NCBI GenBank assembly: GCA_036877525.1
Contig: JAZGTH010000019.1
Coordinates: 8,354,001-8,418,000 of the forward strand
DNA: 64,000 bases
Direction of reading: 5' to 3'
From: Chromobotia macracanthus
Lineage: Eukaryota; Chordata; Actinopteri; Cypriniformes; Botiidae
The position numbers and the translations under genes are program-made. The notes under the pieces were generated by a model. The model was given only the letters and a program-made list of their open reading frames with translations, was not told the DNA's origin and ran no database searches. Shown here piece after piece: positions 50,261 to 62,341 of this stretch. Numbering within the stretch: position 1 is the stretch's first letter; every line of letters starts with the position of its first letter.

Positions 50261-53005
50261 ATGAAGTTAAAACATCACCATTTGTTGCTGCTTACTAAGC
50301 CGAGTGATATGAGCCCACCCCCAAGTCTCTACCACATTCTGATGCTGAGCTTTTCCATCACAAACTTCAGCCCAATGTTAAGTCTATGGGATTTTTCACC
50401 CACTTTTTCATACACCCTAAAAACATTGTACACCCAATCACCCTAAAAACCTGATCACTTATAAAAGTCACAGCACACCCCTCCTCAATCAGCCGTGAGT
50501 TACATACTGAAGTTTTGTCCAGAAGAAGAAGATGCAGGAGAGTAATAGTGATGCTTTGCCTCACAAGCACATACATTTTTGTTGTATTTTACTGTATCAG
50601 AACCCTTTCATTGATGTTGTATACTGTAATAGACATTGACCTGCAAAATTATTCCTGAATCCCAATAAGAGGTTTTTGAACCTGTGAAACTGGATTCACA
50701 TTAAACCACTGAATGTTTCTCATTCCTGTGACCATATAAACAACAGAAAACATGATCTGTATTTTTAATCTGAATCAGGGGAATGTTTCAGTGGGTGTTG
50801 ATATACTCAAACAGTTTCTGTCTATAGACAATGGGTTTTGTATAACTTCTGATCAGTTTCACATGTATCATCAGCTGTCAGGAGGTGTTTGAAACTTATA
50901 TCATATATCATATTATATCATATCAGCTGCTGTAGGATATACACCTGTTATTTAAATTACATTTAAATCTATTTTGACCAGGAAGCTGAAACAAACATTG
51001 TTCTTGGTACACTGTACACTGTAAATGCATGTACTGTAAAATAGAGTGCAACCCTCATTGGTAACTACTAAATGCTGGACGCCTCCTGCAGAATTATACA
51101 TCATACAATTATACAGCTGAGACTAAAATAACTCTGAATTAACTACTCTTTAACACTACAAACACTGCAATTAAATATGACAATGAATGGGCTTATATAT
51201 GATCCTGTTAATTATCAATAATACAATTTAACCCATTGTGTTTACCTTCAGGAGGTTGATCAGAGCACTTTGAACCTTTTATGTTACCCATCAAAACACT
51301 GTTATGACTAAATAACTCATTGGGATTGAATTCTCCATATTGCCACATCAATGAAATGAATGTATTGCGCTCTTTAACTGGACAGAACTCTTATGCTGCC
51401 TTCATGTGCTATGAGAAATTTCTTCTAAGGTGTAAGCATGAGTGCTTTGTTGTTGTAAAGAACAATCAACATATGTAGCCTCATGTCTGTTGTCTCAACT
51501 ACTTCATCCTCTGTACTTCATGCTTTCATCATGCTATGTATCTAAGCAGCTTGCTGATGATTCTGGACTTTCGATCAAATACAATGCATGCCAAATACAT
51601 GCTCACAGAAATCACTGGAATACAGGCACCAGAACATGGATTTACAGTTGCCATTTTGCGTTGGATATATAGTGTTGGGGAGGTACAAATCATACCCTAG
51701 TTATATATTTTGACTAATCATCAGTTAAATTATTGCAATCTTATATTCTAGGGCTCCACAATGTTGAATAAAAATGTGATGTGAACTTGCTAAATAATGC
51801 GATATGTGGTATGCAAAATGATGACGTTTCCAACATACATGTTTCACATTCTTTCTGGGAAAAGAAAGACATGTTCAGGTTCAACTAACATTGACATGCC
51901 AGTTTAATTATTGGAATTTATTGCAATATGAATATTGCAACTGAAATGATCACAGCACTGCTAACTGTGACATCATATAACCTGCTATGTGTTACATCAT
52001 TACTATCTGGTTACCATGGTCTTCACTTTAAAATACTGTTCCAGATTAAATATATTAGCTGTATATAATTATGTACTTCTGTAATTATATAACAATAAGA
52101 CTTTATCTAACAAAGTCTTTAAACATTCGCTGGTGCATTAAAATACAGCAAGCATTAAGACTGAGTAGTCCATCATTTGAATCTGTTGTTTATGGAGCAG
52201 AGTCGTATCTAGTTCATCTCAAATATTTTTCTGTACCTTTAAATAAGTTTTTCTTCCTGTCACATCCTCCATCAATTAAAATTAAATCAATGTATTTAAT
52301 CATGTTAAAGATTAAATATATTAATATAAATTAATTTAACAATATAAATTAGAAAAATGTAGTTACTATAAGGTTGGGGTTTGGTTCGGGGTTAGTTGCA
52401 TATAACTAATTCTCTTGTTTATCTTTTCTCTGTTTAAAGTTTGTAAGCTGTGTGTTATAGTATAAAGTAAGTTGTAATTATTTACAGTAAGTACGTGAAA
52501 TTTAAAACTGTACAGGAGGAGCATTTGTAATCATGACACTACAATTGTTTAATGTTTCAAGAGCAATAGTCAAAGACTTCATCAGTGAAACAAAAACTTG
52601 TTTCCAGAAAAACAATCCACAGAGACTTTCTCTCAGGTGTTCACAGTGTTTCATCTGAGCACACTATAAATTAGTGTTAGTTAGGAAATTGTGTAAAAGC
52701 TTAATATTACTTTTTCATCAGAAACCAAATATGTTTGTGACACCTGCTTTATAAAACAAGATAAGGTACTGAATTCATTCGCTCTTTAACTAACAAAACC
52801 TTAAATCCCTGCTAAGGGTCTATAAATAAAGGGTTAAATTAGCAATAGGATGCAAATGACTCTTAAATGACATGAAACTGCTGTCCAATCAGTGACCTGG
52901 AATAACAGCAGCTGTTTTACATCACTGTTTTTAAATAAACATTTCTGATTTATCAACTGACAATTAAACAGCTTTTTAATCCACAGAAACAAAATAAACT
53001 TCATA
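50261..53005. other. Gene-free sequence with an old fragment of the 2,151-bp block
   Basis: Positions about 50678-50812 are a diverged copy of part of the 2,151-bp block (compare 44235-44360: CCTGTGAAACTGGATTCACA in both). The rest is AT-rich, with scattered short frames that have no family resemblance. Confidence 0.5.
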
Positions 53006-54599
53006 ATGGCGGTAAGTTCAGTACATACATGTATCATTTATCAGTTGTTTTGTAGTCATATTTGTCATGGTAAAAATAATCTCATCCTTTAGTTTTACAG
53101 AGTTAATTTTCCTTTGTCCTAGAATTTAAGCGGGTCATTTAGTGGTTCTTCACTTGTAATCAACAGTTCTCAAGATTTTCATATGGTGGATCACCATCAT
53201 ACACTTTTTAAATAAAACATACATGCACTGATGCATTTTGTACAGTTCAACCTTTAATCTACCTTCATTAGATATGCCAGTGTGGTTTAGCATGGCTACT
53301 GTGTTCATTTGTTAACCCAAAATTATAGTAAAATATGATGTTTGATGTGTAACAGTATATGTGGATGCTGGAATTTTAGCTGGAGGACAGAATTCACACA
53401 GTTGCTGACTCAACTTTATTTACCCCTGTGACAACTAGCCCCGGTCTCCTCTATACAACATTCTTATTTAGCTGAATTTATTCCTGTTTTTGCCCATGTT
53501 AGCTATGATTGAGCTCACACTTTTGGAACCCAGTGAAGCTAAATATTATTGTAATTTAACAGCTGACTGCATTTTTAGGAGCCAGGTGCTGAGGATACTA
53601 TATTCTTATCATGTTTGTTCTGAATTTCCTTCTTTCTTTTCTAGACTCAAAACAATGATGGACAGAATGGACAGAACACCCCAGACTGGTAATTTTCACA
53701 AAGGACACACAATAACAGTGTTACTCTACCTGGTTACATAGTTACTTCTTATATGTCTTGCAAACAAGTTACAGATAAAGCTTATAATTACTTTTGATTA
53801 CATGTAAATGACAAAATCAGTTCCAAAGCTTCCAAACAGTTTCTCTTTTTCAGAAGATACACTGAAAGCATGTATTTTATAAAAGCAGGGCAAATGATGA
53901 AGAAAAAGCAAACATTTTCAAATAGTTAACAACATACATTATCACAGTTTACAATGCTGTTTCTCAGTTTTTCAAAGGGGAACAAAAATCATAATGTTTT
54001 CATCAGCATTGAAATAAAAGTAATGGCAAAATGTTTGACCGAACTCTTAACAGGTGTCAGTGTAATAATTGTACCAACATGTCCACTGATGAAGAAAATT
54101 ACTGCTGCTTTACTCTGGTAAGCATGTAAAGCTGCATTGCCTTTACATTCATTATTTACATAATGAATCTACATTATCAGATCACAGCTCACACTGTCAT
54201 TTTGAACAGGAAGGAAGACGGCGTGCTCAGCAATGTATTACCCATCAACAAGATTTTCAAAAGTGGTGTTTGAATGAGAGAGTTTAAGGAAAAATATCTC
54301 TAACACTCAGAAGGTTGATCAGATGGATCTCAGTAAGAAAAACAAGTAAGATGTTTTGTATATTACGGTATATCAAAGCAATTGATTTTGAACAGCTGCT
54401 ACTCAAAAAAACATTAAAAAATAAAATGACTTACATGAATTTGTAAATACAATTTCTGCAAATGTAAAGATGATATTATTACTTTAGGTTAAACTTGATT
54501 ATAAAGTATGTCCTTCATTACCTCCACCAGGGTTTATAGGTGTGTGGCATATACCACATTTGTTGACTGGCATCGGGGCCCTCTGGGTCAAGGCAACAG
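53006..54599 (+). pseudogene. P2X7 C-terminal-domain-like gene without channel part (frameshifted)
   Basis: Five exons join with matching phases: 53006-53011 (Met-Ala), 53645-53688, 54054-54117, 54210-54345, 54540-54599. The product reads PDWCQCNNCTNMSTDEENYC, then a CITHQQDFQKWCLN segment, then CVAYTTFVDWHRGPLGQGNR. This order (CxCxxC, paired Cys, CIT..F..WCLN, Y..F..W) matches the cysteine-rich cytoplasmic domain of P2X7 receptors. The transmembrane and ATP-binding parts are absent from the window, and the gene starts with its own ATG. In exon 54210-54345 the frame reaches a stop right after LNERV. Adding one base in the T run at about 54285 would restore a frame consistent with the next exon. 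So it is a pseudogene or an assembly error. The 3' end was not found. An alternative is a chance resemblance, which I consider unlikely given the phase agreement. Confidence 0.6.
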
Positions 54600-57550
54600 G
54601 TAACCCATCCCAGCATGTGTCGTCCTGCGTATATGATGTGCGTTTCCTAAAGGGTTTATTTAATGTTTTTCAACCTTTTTGTGACACATTATGTAACCTA
54701 AACAAAACATCAAAATCTCCAAAACATGCCTAATGGTAATTGCTTTATTACATTAAGATTATTGGGTAGCTAGGGATATGAAAAATTCTATACTGTTGTA
54801 TGCTTTGAGAAAGCTAAAGTAACATGGTTATGGTTTAATATTGTTCCTACAATATTTATACAACTTCCTTCTGTCCATCTTTCTGATGACTTTACAATTA
54901 TTATATATAACGTGGGGTAAATAAAAAAATGAATAAATGACAATAAAGTGACTTGTCAAAATGATTAATGATAGACAAGTGAATGAGTCTGAATCTGTTG
55001 TTATGAATGTGTTTCATTGTGTTACGTGCAGCTCAGTATGTTATGTTTCACACACAGTTTGAACAGTTTTAATAGTGGAACTAATAGTGGAGTTAAAAGT
55101 ACAGATACCCTGATTAAATATTCCTTCTCCTTCATCCCTAAGAGTAGCCTACTCTTTTTTAAAATTCCTGCACAGCAATTGCTGTGGTAAAGGAATATCA
55201 CTTCTGTCCTGGATGTACAAGGTTTTTAACGATTGTCAGGTGGCTGCAATGAAAGGAAGGTGCGATTAAACAATATCAGAATCAGGTATTCCAGAGAGCC
55301 ATGTAATAAGTGAATGATATGAGCAATAAAATATTGTAGGTAATCCAGCAGGACCGAAATAATAGTGTAATCTTGCATAATAGAAGAATCTTAGAATTTC
55401 TGTATTCCAGTTAAGTATAGCAAAAATGGGCTATCAAGACATCCCTATAAGAAGAACAAATAGATCCCAAATATCTGAAAACCATCACACAAGGTTCTCA
55501 CAATGGAGGATTCAGATCCATTTAAACTAAGCAAATTAAAAAATGCAGGAACAAGGAGACTGACCTCATGGTAGAGACCACACAGACTCAGAAGAAGATG
55601 ATGATGTTAAAGCTGCCATCAGAAGAGATGGTCCATGATGAGAATGTAACAGATGCAGAGAAGGCCCAGAAGATTTCTTGTACATAGTATTCTGTATGCA
55701 GAACTATAGCTCTTTTAGATTATTCACCCATGTTTTACAGACTACAGTCTTTCCACCAACAGCTTTTCAGGAGCCCAGCAATACTGAGAAGTTAATTTTG
55801 CTTACCTAAAGACTTATTTTACATAAACTGAAAGCATTCAAAACAATGCAGCAAACGGTAATCAAAAATATATCAGAAAAACATGAATTCATCTGTATAT
55901 TCATCAGTCTTCATTATGCATGATTTTATTACGTACACACGGCTCAGGCCAGCTGACTGGGTCACAGGAGAACTATTGACAGGCTGTCTGTCTCGCAACC
56001 GTCTGTCTTCCACAATCTGTGTTTGTATTTTAAACTCTTTCATTAGTTCTCTCTTTTCCCCTGTGCATTTGACTGGTATGTAACCTTTTCTCCACTTTTA
56101 TCCCTCACTCGCTCACTCACTAAAAACACAGAAAATCAGCCTCTCTTACTCTTTTTAAGTAAATGCTTTTATACTACATACTTTTATATCGATTTATATT
56201 AAATCCATAAATTTAAATATTATGCACATTTTTAAAACATAACAGGCAATCTATAACTGTAATGTTTTTACTGTTATTATAAAGGCACACACTGTTGTTT
56301 ATCAGTCCATCCTAACGCTGTTTAAACATTTTACTCACCTGACAGAGTCTGTGACCAGATCTACAGTATTGTGACACACTCATAAAACTCTAAAATAAAT
56401 TGGTACACTGTAGCAGGAGTCTGGTAAACCTAACAGAGTTGAATGTGGCCAAAACAATAACAGGACCGTTAAACAAACATATTACTATTGACTATTTGCA
56501 TATTCCAATCTGTCAGTTTTAAATTATGCGATTATATGCCAGGCGAAATCTGCAAGAACACCACAGGAGTGTCACACATACACACAGATCACTTGTATGG
56601 TTTTTCACCCATGTGTGTTGTCTTAAGAGCAACAAGATTTCCTTCGGTGCTGAAATTCTTACCTTAATCTGTCTAAAGTTATACTCGAAGCAACCACAAA
56701 TCAAATGAAGACGTGGGGTATTGCTATTTTAGTCGCATTATTGAAGTGGATTATAGACATGTACACGGCGTAATCACATTATTAACCTTTTCCACAATAT
56801 GGCGACAGAGACCGGAAGTAGGGAAAACTTTAGTATTAAGTTAAACATTAGTATTTTGTTGTTTAATCATTTGAGGTCACTCTGCATATTTTTGTTGTTT
56901 TGACCAGAGTTCATTTTCATGTTTATTTGGAATTCAGGAGAAATGTTGTTTCAGAAGAACAGGTTTATTTTATTTAAACACAGACCTACAAAAAGTAAAA
57001 GCAGAGAAATGCATAATTTTGCAGTGATCTCCTAACTTTTTCCAGAGCTCTATATAGAAACAGTGTTGATGTCTGAATGTGATCTACAATCTCTGATTCC
57101 AGTGTTATTGCTTCAGGTTTTAGTCGTGAACGTTAACATATTTAAGTAATCATTAAATGTGTATTGTACATTTTTACAGTGTAGAATTATAACTCAAGAA
57201 TGCAAAGTTGATCATTCTGATTAGCATGTGAAGTAATAGGAAATAAAAGAAATCTACTGTAAAATGAATCTTTAACAATAATTCTTTAAACAAATCAGTT
57301 CCAAATATGATTCCTGAATGACAAGTTATCATATGAACAAAAAGCTGCTACTTAGACTGATGTAAGTTTTAAAAGCCACAACAAACATTTTTATTCATAT
57401 ATGACAAAAAATAATGACAGTTCAAGATCCTCCCTGACCGATTCTATTATTCTGACCGATTACAAAATAATTTCACAAAAACACAGGAATGTGAGAACAA
57501 CTGAGTTAAAATTATTCCAAAGCTAAACATGCTGTAAATATGAATGATGA
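54600..57550. other. Sequence with no recognised gene
   Basis: Possible further 3' exons of the P2X7-like gene were looked for and not found. The segment at about 55260-55340 resembles 30960-31010 and is a dispersed repeat. The remainder is AT-rich. Positions 57150-57550 probably include the 3' UTR of the minus-strand zinc-finger gene. Confidence 0.4.
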
Positions 57551-57556
57551 TAGACT

Positions 57557-60206
57557 CTATGATTCCAGTGCAGTTTGATCTTTAGCATGTTTCTTCTCTG
57601 CATGAGTCTGAAAACTTCCTAAATGAGCAAATCTCTCCCCACAGATAGAGCACTGGTAAGGTTTCTCTCCAGTTTGAACTCTCTCATGGATTCTCAGGAC
57701 ATCTAAACGAGCAAACGTCTTGTCACACTGAGAGCATTTGAAAAGCTTTTTTCCTGTATGAATTCTCTGGAGTTCTCTGTATGTCATATCGACTAAAACT
57801 ACTGCCACAAACACTGCAGCTATAAAACTTTTCTCCAGTGTGAACTCTCTGATGAACACTGAAAGAACTTGGAGTAGCAAATCTCTTTCCACAGTGAGAG
57901 CAAAAGTAGGGTTTCTTTCCAGAATGCATTCTTTCATGGGGTATCAGCTGAAATTTATGTCTTAAACGTTTATCACAGTGTGAACACTGATAGAGTTTCT
58001 CCTCAGAGTGTATTTTTTGGTGTGTCTTTAAAGTATATGAATCTCTAAAGGTTTTTCCACACTCACTGCACTGATACGGTCTCTCATCTGTGTGTAAACG
58101 CACATGTCTCCTCAGATGGGTATTGCGGCTGAATCTTGTCTCACAGTGGGGACATTTATATGGTTTTTCACCTGTGTGAATTCTATTATGGGCAACAAGA
58201 TTTGCTTTGCTGCTGAAAAATGTGCCACATTCACTGCAGTGGAAAGGCTTTTCTCCACTGTGTGTCTTTAAGTGAATATTCAGAGTAGATGAGTAGCCAA
58301 AATCCTTCCCACACTGCTTACAGTGAAACTTCTTCACTCTGTGCACCTCTGAATGAAGTTTCTTCTCTTGTAAGGTAGGAAAACTGATCCCACATCTCCT
58401 GCAGGTGAAGACTTTCTGTTCTGTGTGTTTTCTCTCATGTCTTGTTAAATTTCTCTGGGAGCTGAATGTCTTTCCACAGGTGATGCAGGAAAGAGTCTGT
58501 GCTGTCAGTCGTTTTTTTGATGTAGAGATTGTTCCTCCATCACAACATGAATCACTGTTCTCATCTAAAAGAGATACAACAGTAATAACAACTGATCTGC
58601 ATGAACTATAATTTTATACATTTACACAGAATTCAGCTGTCAATCATGTTATAAGTTGTGAACAGGAGTGACAACAGGAGTTATATACTATAACCAAAGT
58701 TAATTATGTGAAGTTTTGAGTCACCCAATCAAACCCAATTCTGAGAGCAAGTTTGGTTGACGTGTGCTGTATGGTGAAGGACACAACCCTGACCGTGTTT
58801 AATTTACAGTTCAAATTAGTGTGAACTAATCGAGTCACTGTTCCAAGGTAAAGTATTTTGACAAGGAATAAAATGACACCATTTAAAACAGTAGTTATGA
58901 CAGAAACTATAACAGTGTTGATAAAGCATGAAAACTTTTACTGTTTGTGACTCGAGCGATATAAAACCATCTTTCATAAAACAGGAACTCACATGACAGC
59001 TAAATATGAGAGAAAACATACCTGAAGGAACATACTCATCATCGTTATTCTCATCTTCATCAGTCTGATCTTCCTCTGCTGTGGCTCTTCTCATCTCCAT
59101 CAGGTTCCTGCAGTCCAGCAGTTTCACTGAACACATCTTCACTGGTGTCTGCAGGATCTGCTGTTCTCCAGCATCACAGACAGAATCCAGAGACTCTGTG
59201 GAGGTCTGATCAGTAGATTCATCCTGCTGTAACCCCTGATTACTGTCACACACAGTCTCCTGAGCGTCTGTGGGGTTCGGATCAGTATAACAGAGTAAAG
59301 TGAGGCTGAGCTCTGAGTCCCGTGTGTGTCTGGATTTCTGATCAGAAAGTTTGTCCAGCAGCGGCTGGGGTGTCCTCTGATCTCTGCTGCTCCACACTGA
59401 ATCCAGACATTCTGTGGAGGTCCCATCAGTCACACACACTGAAGATTGACAGGAAACCTTCTCCAGCTCCTGAGAAACACCACACAATCACACAGACTGA
59501 TCACCACAGTCCATCGCTCTCACTTCACACATTTAATAGTTTAACAATGTGCTTTTTATTATGTAATGAACCACCTTGAGACGTTCATGAGATGTTACAG
59601 ACTCTGGTCTGGAAGAGAAGCATCATTTGATGTCGACAAACTGGTGGACCTGTACAAACCTCTGGGTTCAGTCCTCCTCTTGCCCTCAGCTTTGCCTCCA
59701 GTAACTGCACCTCTTTCTTCAGCTGAGAGATTTCGGTGATGAAATCATCAATATCCAGCATGGACAGATCAGTTGCTACTGATTTACAGCACATCACATC
59801 CACCTGCTCTCCCATGATGAACATCTAACACAAAACCATCACAGGTCTACATTTATAATGGACAGACACTCAGCAAACTCAAACACCTTCTTTATTATGA
59901 TTACAGGCGCTGAGCAGGAGTTTGATCACATATTGTAAAACAAACTATATTTCATATTTTATCTCCTTTATTTAACACATGTACAATCAGTCGCGGGTTT
60001 AATCAGATCACGTCAGAAATGAAACACGATATTTCCAGATTTCTGCTCGTTTCTCCTGAAACTGTGAACGATTTAAAGCGTCCAGCAGAAAACAGCGAGA
60101 AAAAGCTTCTTTAACACTCATTAAAACACAGAAAATGAACAAACACGTGAAAACTAAACGGATGTAAACACTCACCGGTGATGTTTGAGCTTCTTTCGGT
60201 CTTCAG
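57557..60206 (-). CDS. C2H2 zinc-finger gene, copy 1 (frameshifted near the C-terminus)
   Basis: Probable nuclear DNA-binding protein. Minus-strand exons: 5' UTR exon about 60206-60176, coding 59824-59660, 59469-59022 and 58564 onward. Exon 2 encodes a short N-terminal helix (MLDIDDFITEISQLKKEVQL) of the type seen in fish zinc-finger genes. Exon 3 is an acidic Ser/Thr linker ending DENNDDEYVPSG. The last exon carries C2H2 fingers with TGEKPY/F linkers, beginning CITCGKTFSSQRNLTRHERK. The frame runs to a stop at 57723-57725. The finger starting CSVCGSSFSRYD breaks after RYDI; the normal finger pattern resumes in another frame (LQRIHTGKKLFKCSQCDKTF) and runs to 57557. In that broken finger the first zinc-binding His is read as Leu (CTC). 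About 10-11 fingers would exist without the shift. An inverted copy lies at 62342 onward. Confidence 0.8.
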
Positions 60207-61640
60207 GTGGTTTATGGGCGGATTAGAGCTGCAGAGCGCCTCCTGCTGTCCCGGCATGGCATCACCTCCCTACATCCCAATGAGGTCTGCGTGTCGACAT
60301 GTATCCTGCAAATGAAACTACAACTCTGCGTATGATAATTAACAAACTAAAACGGCGATTGGCGAGTCAGAACTCAATATTGTTAAAATAAGCGCGTCTG
60401 GAGCTCGTATTTAGTGAAAGAGGCTTAAATGAAGCGAGTTGTGTTGTATTAAAACATCAGAGGACCGAGAGCCGCAACGTCATCACTGTAAACGTTTGTG
60501 AGAGACGCTGTCGTTTGAGCTTCACCGTCAGGACTTCAGCCTCCCTCATACAATGCCCGACGGCTCATGTCGGACTGCTCGTCCGCTTTTCTCCATGAAT
60601 CTGCTGTCGGTGAACCCGACACACCAGCGATCACCGACAACAGACTGTAGCCTGTTCAAGATTACGGGTGTCAGACTGCTCGAAGCCTCGGAACAATAGA
60701 CCTTTATCACACTTCCTACTTCCGGTACCATCGCAACGCAGTCAAAACTAATGGCTGCCCTTTCGTTCATTTTAGCAAAATATAATTAAAATGTTATATG
60801 ATACTTCCCGAACACATCTACTGCTTACGCAAACGTTGATCACACTACAAACAAGACAAAAGTATAATGCAATAAGAAACAGAAGAGACTCATTCATTGT
60901 TTATCTGGGTCTTTAGCTCACCTCTTATCTGACGAGTCTTCGGGTTCGAGTCGTGCGTTCATCACGTGACACCCATAAACTGAACCTGTGCAGTCTGAGC
61001 CGGAGAGAGAGTTGATCAGTTCATCTCTCACCTGACAGCACTTCATAGAAAAATGAGTTAATAATTTACAACCTTCCTTACAAACGGATGCATAGTTATT
61101 ATGATTATTATTACTATTACTGTTATTTAATCTTACAGTTACGTGATGCGTTTCTGGTCTCAAATTGTAGCTTTTTATTTCTTACAGTTTATAAATGTGT
61201 GAATTTCTGTCATGATGGTTCTTTTCCATAACACTGAATGTGGTAAAAGGAAATAAAGAGCTGTTTATGCTTTAAATTTTGTCCATATGATGGCGAAATT
61301 ACTTTGATAAAGCAGAGATACTTGGTTTTGTGTGTTTTTGTTGTCAGTGTTGAACTTGTTAAAGTTTACGTTACCATAACCTCAATATTTTACAGTAATC
61401 ACAGTTATTATTCAAATTCAAAATGTTATTTGCTTTTACTTTGTCATTATGTCCTTTTTGACCAATCTTCTTATACAAATATTAGACCAATATGTCAAGT
61501 CTGCCTAGATAAACAATTATTATACCAGCAAACTCAAAATTGGAGTAAAAACAAACACTACTATAGTGTATAAATATTAACTATAAGTACTTTGTAATTG
61601 TAGGTTTAAATGTAAATGTATAGGGTGTACATTAGGTAGC
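60207..61640. other. Spacer between the inverted arms: promoter side of zinc-finger copy 1
   Basis: The first 300 bases beside the 5' end of copy 1 are relatively CpG-rich (for example GGCGGATTAGAGCTGCAGAG at 60217-60236) and are the likely promoter. A minus-strand frame at 60546-60770 has no recognisable domain. A block near 60700-60745 (ACTTCCGGTACC) recalls the motif at 56810-56820 (ACCGGAAGTAGGG). No other gene was recognised. Confidence 0.4.
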
Positions 61641-62340
61641 AAGATATGTTTCCTGTGGGTTCCAGCACATGTGGGAGTAGATGGAAATGAGGAGGTGGAT
61701 CATCTAGCAACAGAGGCGTTGAAATGATCTCGTATAGAAATAAATATTCCACTTTGTAAAGAAGTTAAGACTATAATTAGAACAGCTGTAAAAAGTAAGT
61801 GGCAAATTCAATAATAATAAAAGTGGTGGCAAATAAGGAAGTCGAAGGCAGTAGAAGAGAAGACACAATAATTACCAGACTTCACCTTGGGCATACAGCT
61901 CTTAATCATTCCCTGTATAGAATGAACAAACATGAGTCTGGGAATTGCAGTTTATGTGGACTAGCAGAAACTGTAGAGCATGTATTAATATACTGTACTG
62001 CTTATCAAAATGAAGGGATACTTCTGGTGGAAGAGTTAAAAGAAATGGGGATGGAAAATAATACACTTAAAAAACTGTTAAATAATGGATTGGAAAATTA
62101 TAGCGTATATAAAGCATTAATGACATTTTTAAAGAAAGGTGCAACCGTTTAACAGGATTTAGAAGCCAATCATTATATTATTATAAAGGGGAAACGGAGG
62201 GAGGGAAAAGAGAAACAATTTTATTTTCCAGCTTAGTCGCTCTTCCAATTCATCAATGATCCATCCTCCAGCCCAGCAGGTGGCGGGAATACACTTCTGT
62301 GTTTGTTTGCCAACCGCCATTAAAAGCTAGAAGAAGAAGA
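61641..62340 (+). mobile_element. 3' fragment of a non-LTR retrotransposon (LINE with RNase H, I/Nimb-like)
   Basis: Positions 61649-61726 encode VPAHVGVDGNEEVDHLATEA, the C-terminal part of a LINE RNase H domain. A frame break follows, then 61799-62152 encodes TRLHLGHTALNHSLYRM and a CSLCGLAETVEHVL motif typical of the region after RNase H (CxxC-x-E-x-x-EH). The 3' UTR ends in AGAAGAAGAA at about 62331-62340, a short tail as in this LINE group. In-frame stops and the missing 5' part show a dead, truncated copy. The clade is a judgement from motif memory. Confidence 0.75.
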
Positions 62341-62341
62341 A

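Noticed and set aside
52071..52334. 87-codon plus-strand frame
   Set aside because: The composition is that of AT-rich non-coding DNA and no motif or splice context supports it.
60546..60770. 74-codon minus-strand frame as a small gene
   Set aside because: It has no recognisable domain, no supported splice context, and lies in probable promoter sequence with a repeated ACTTCCGG-type motif.
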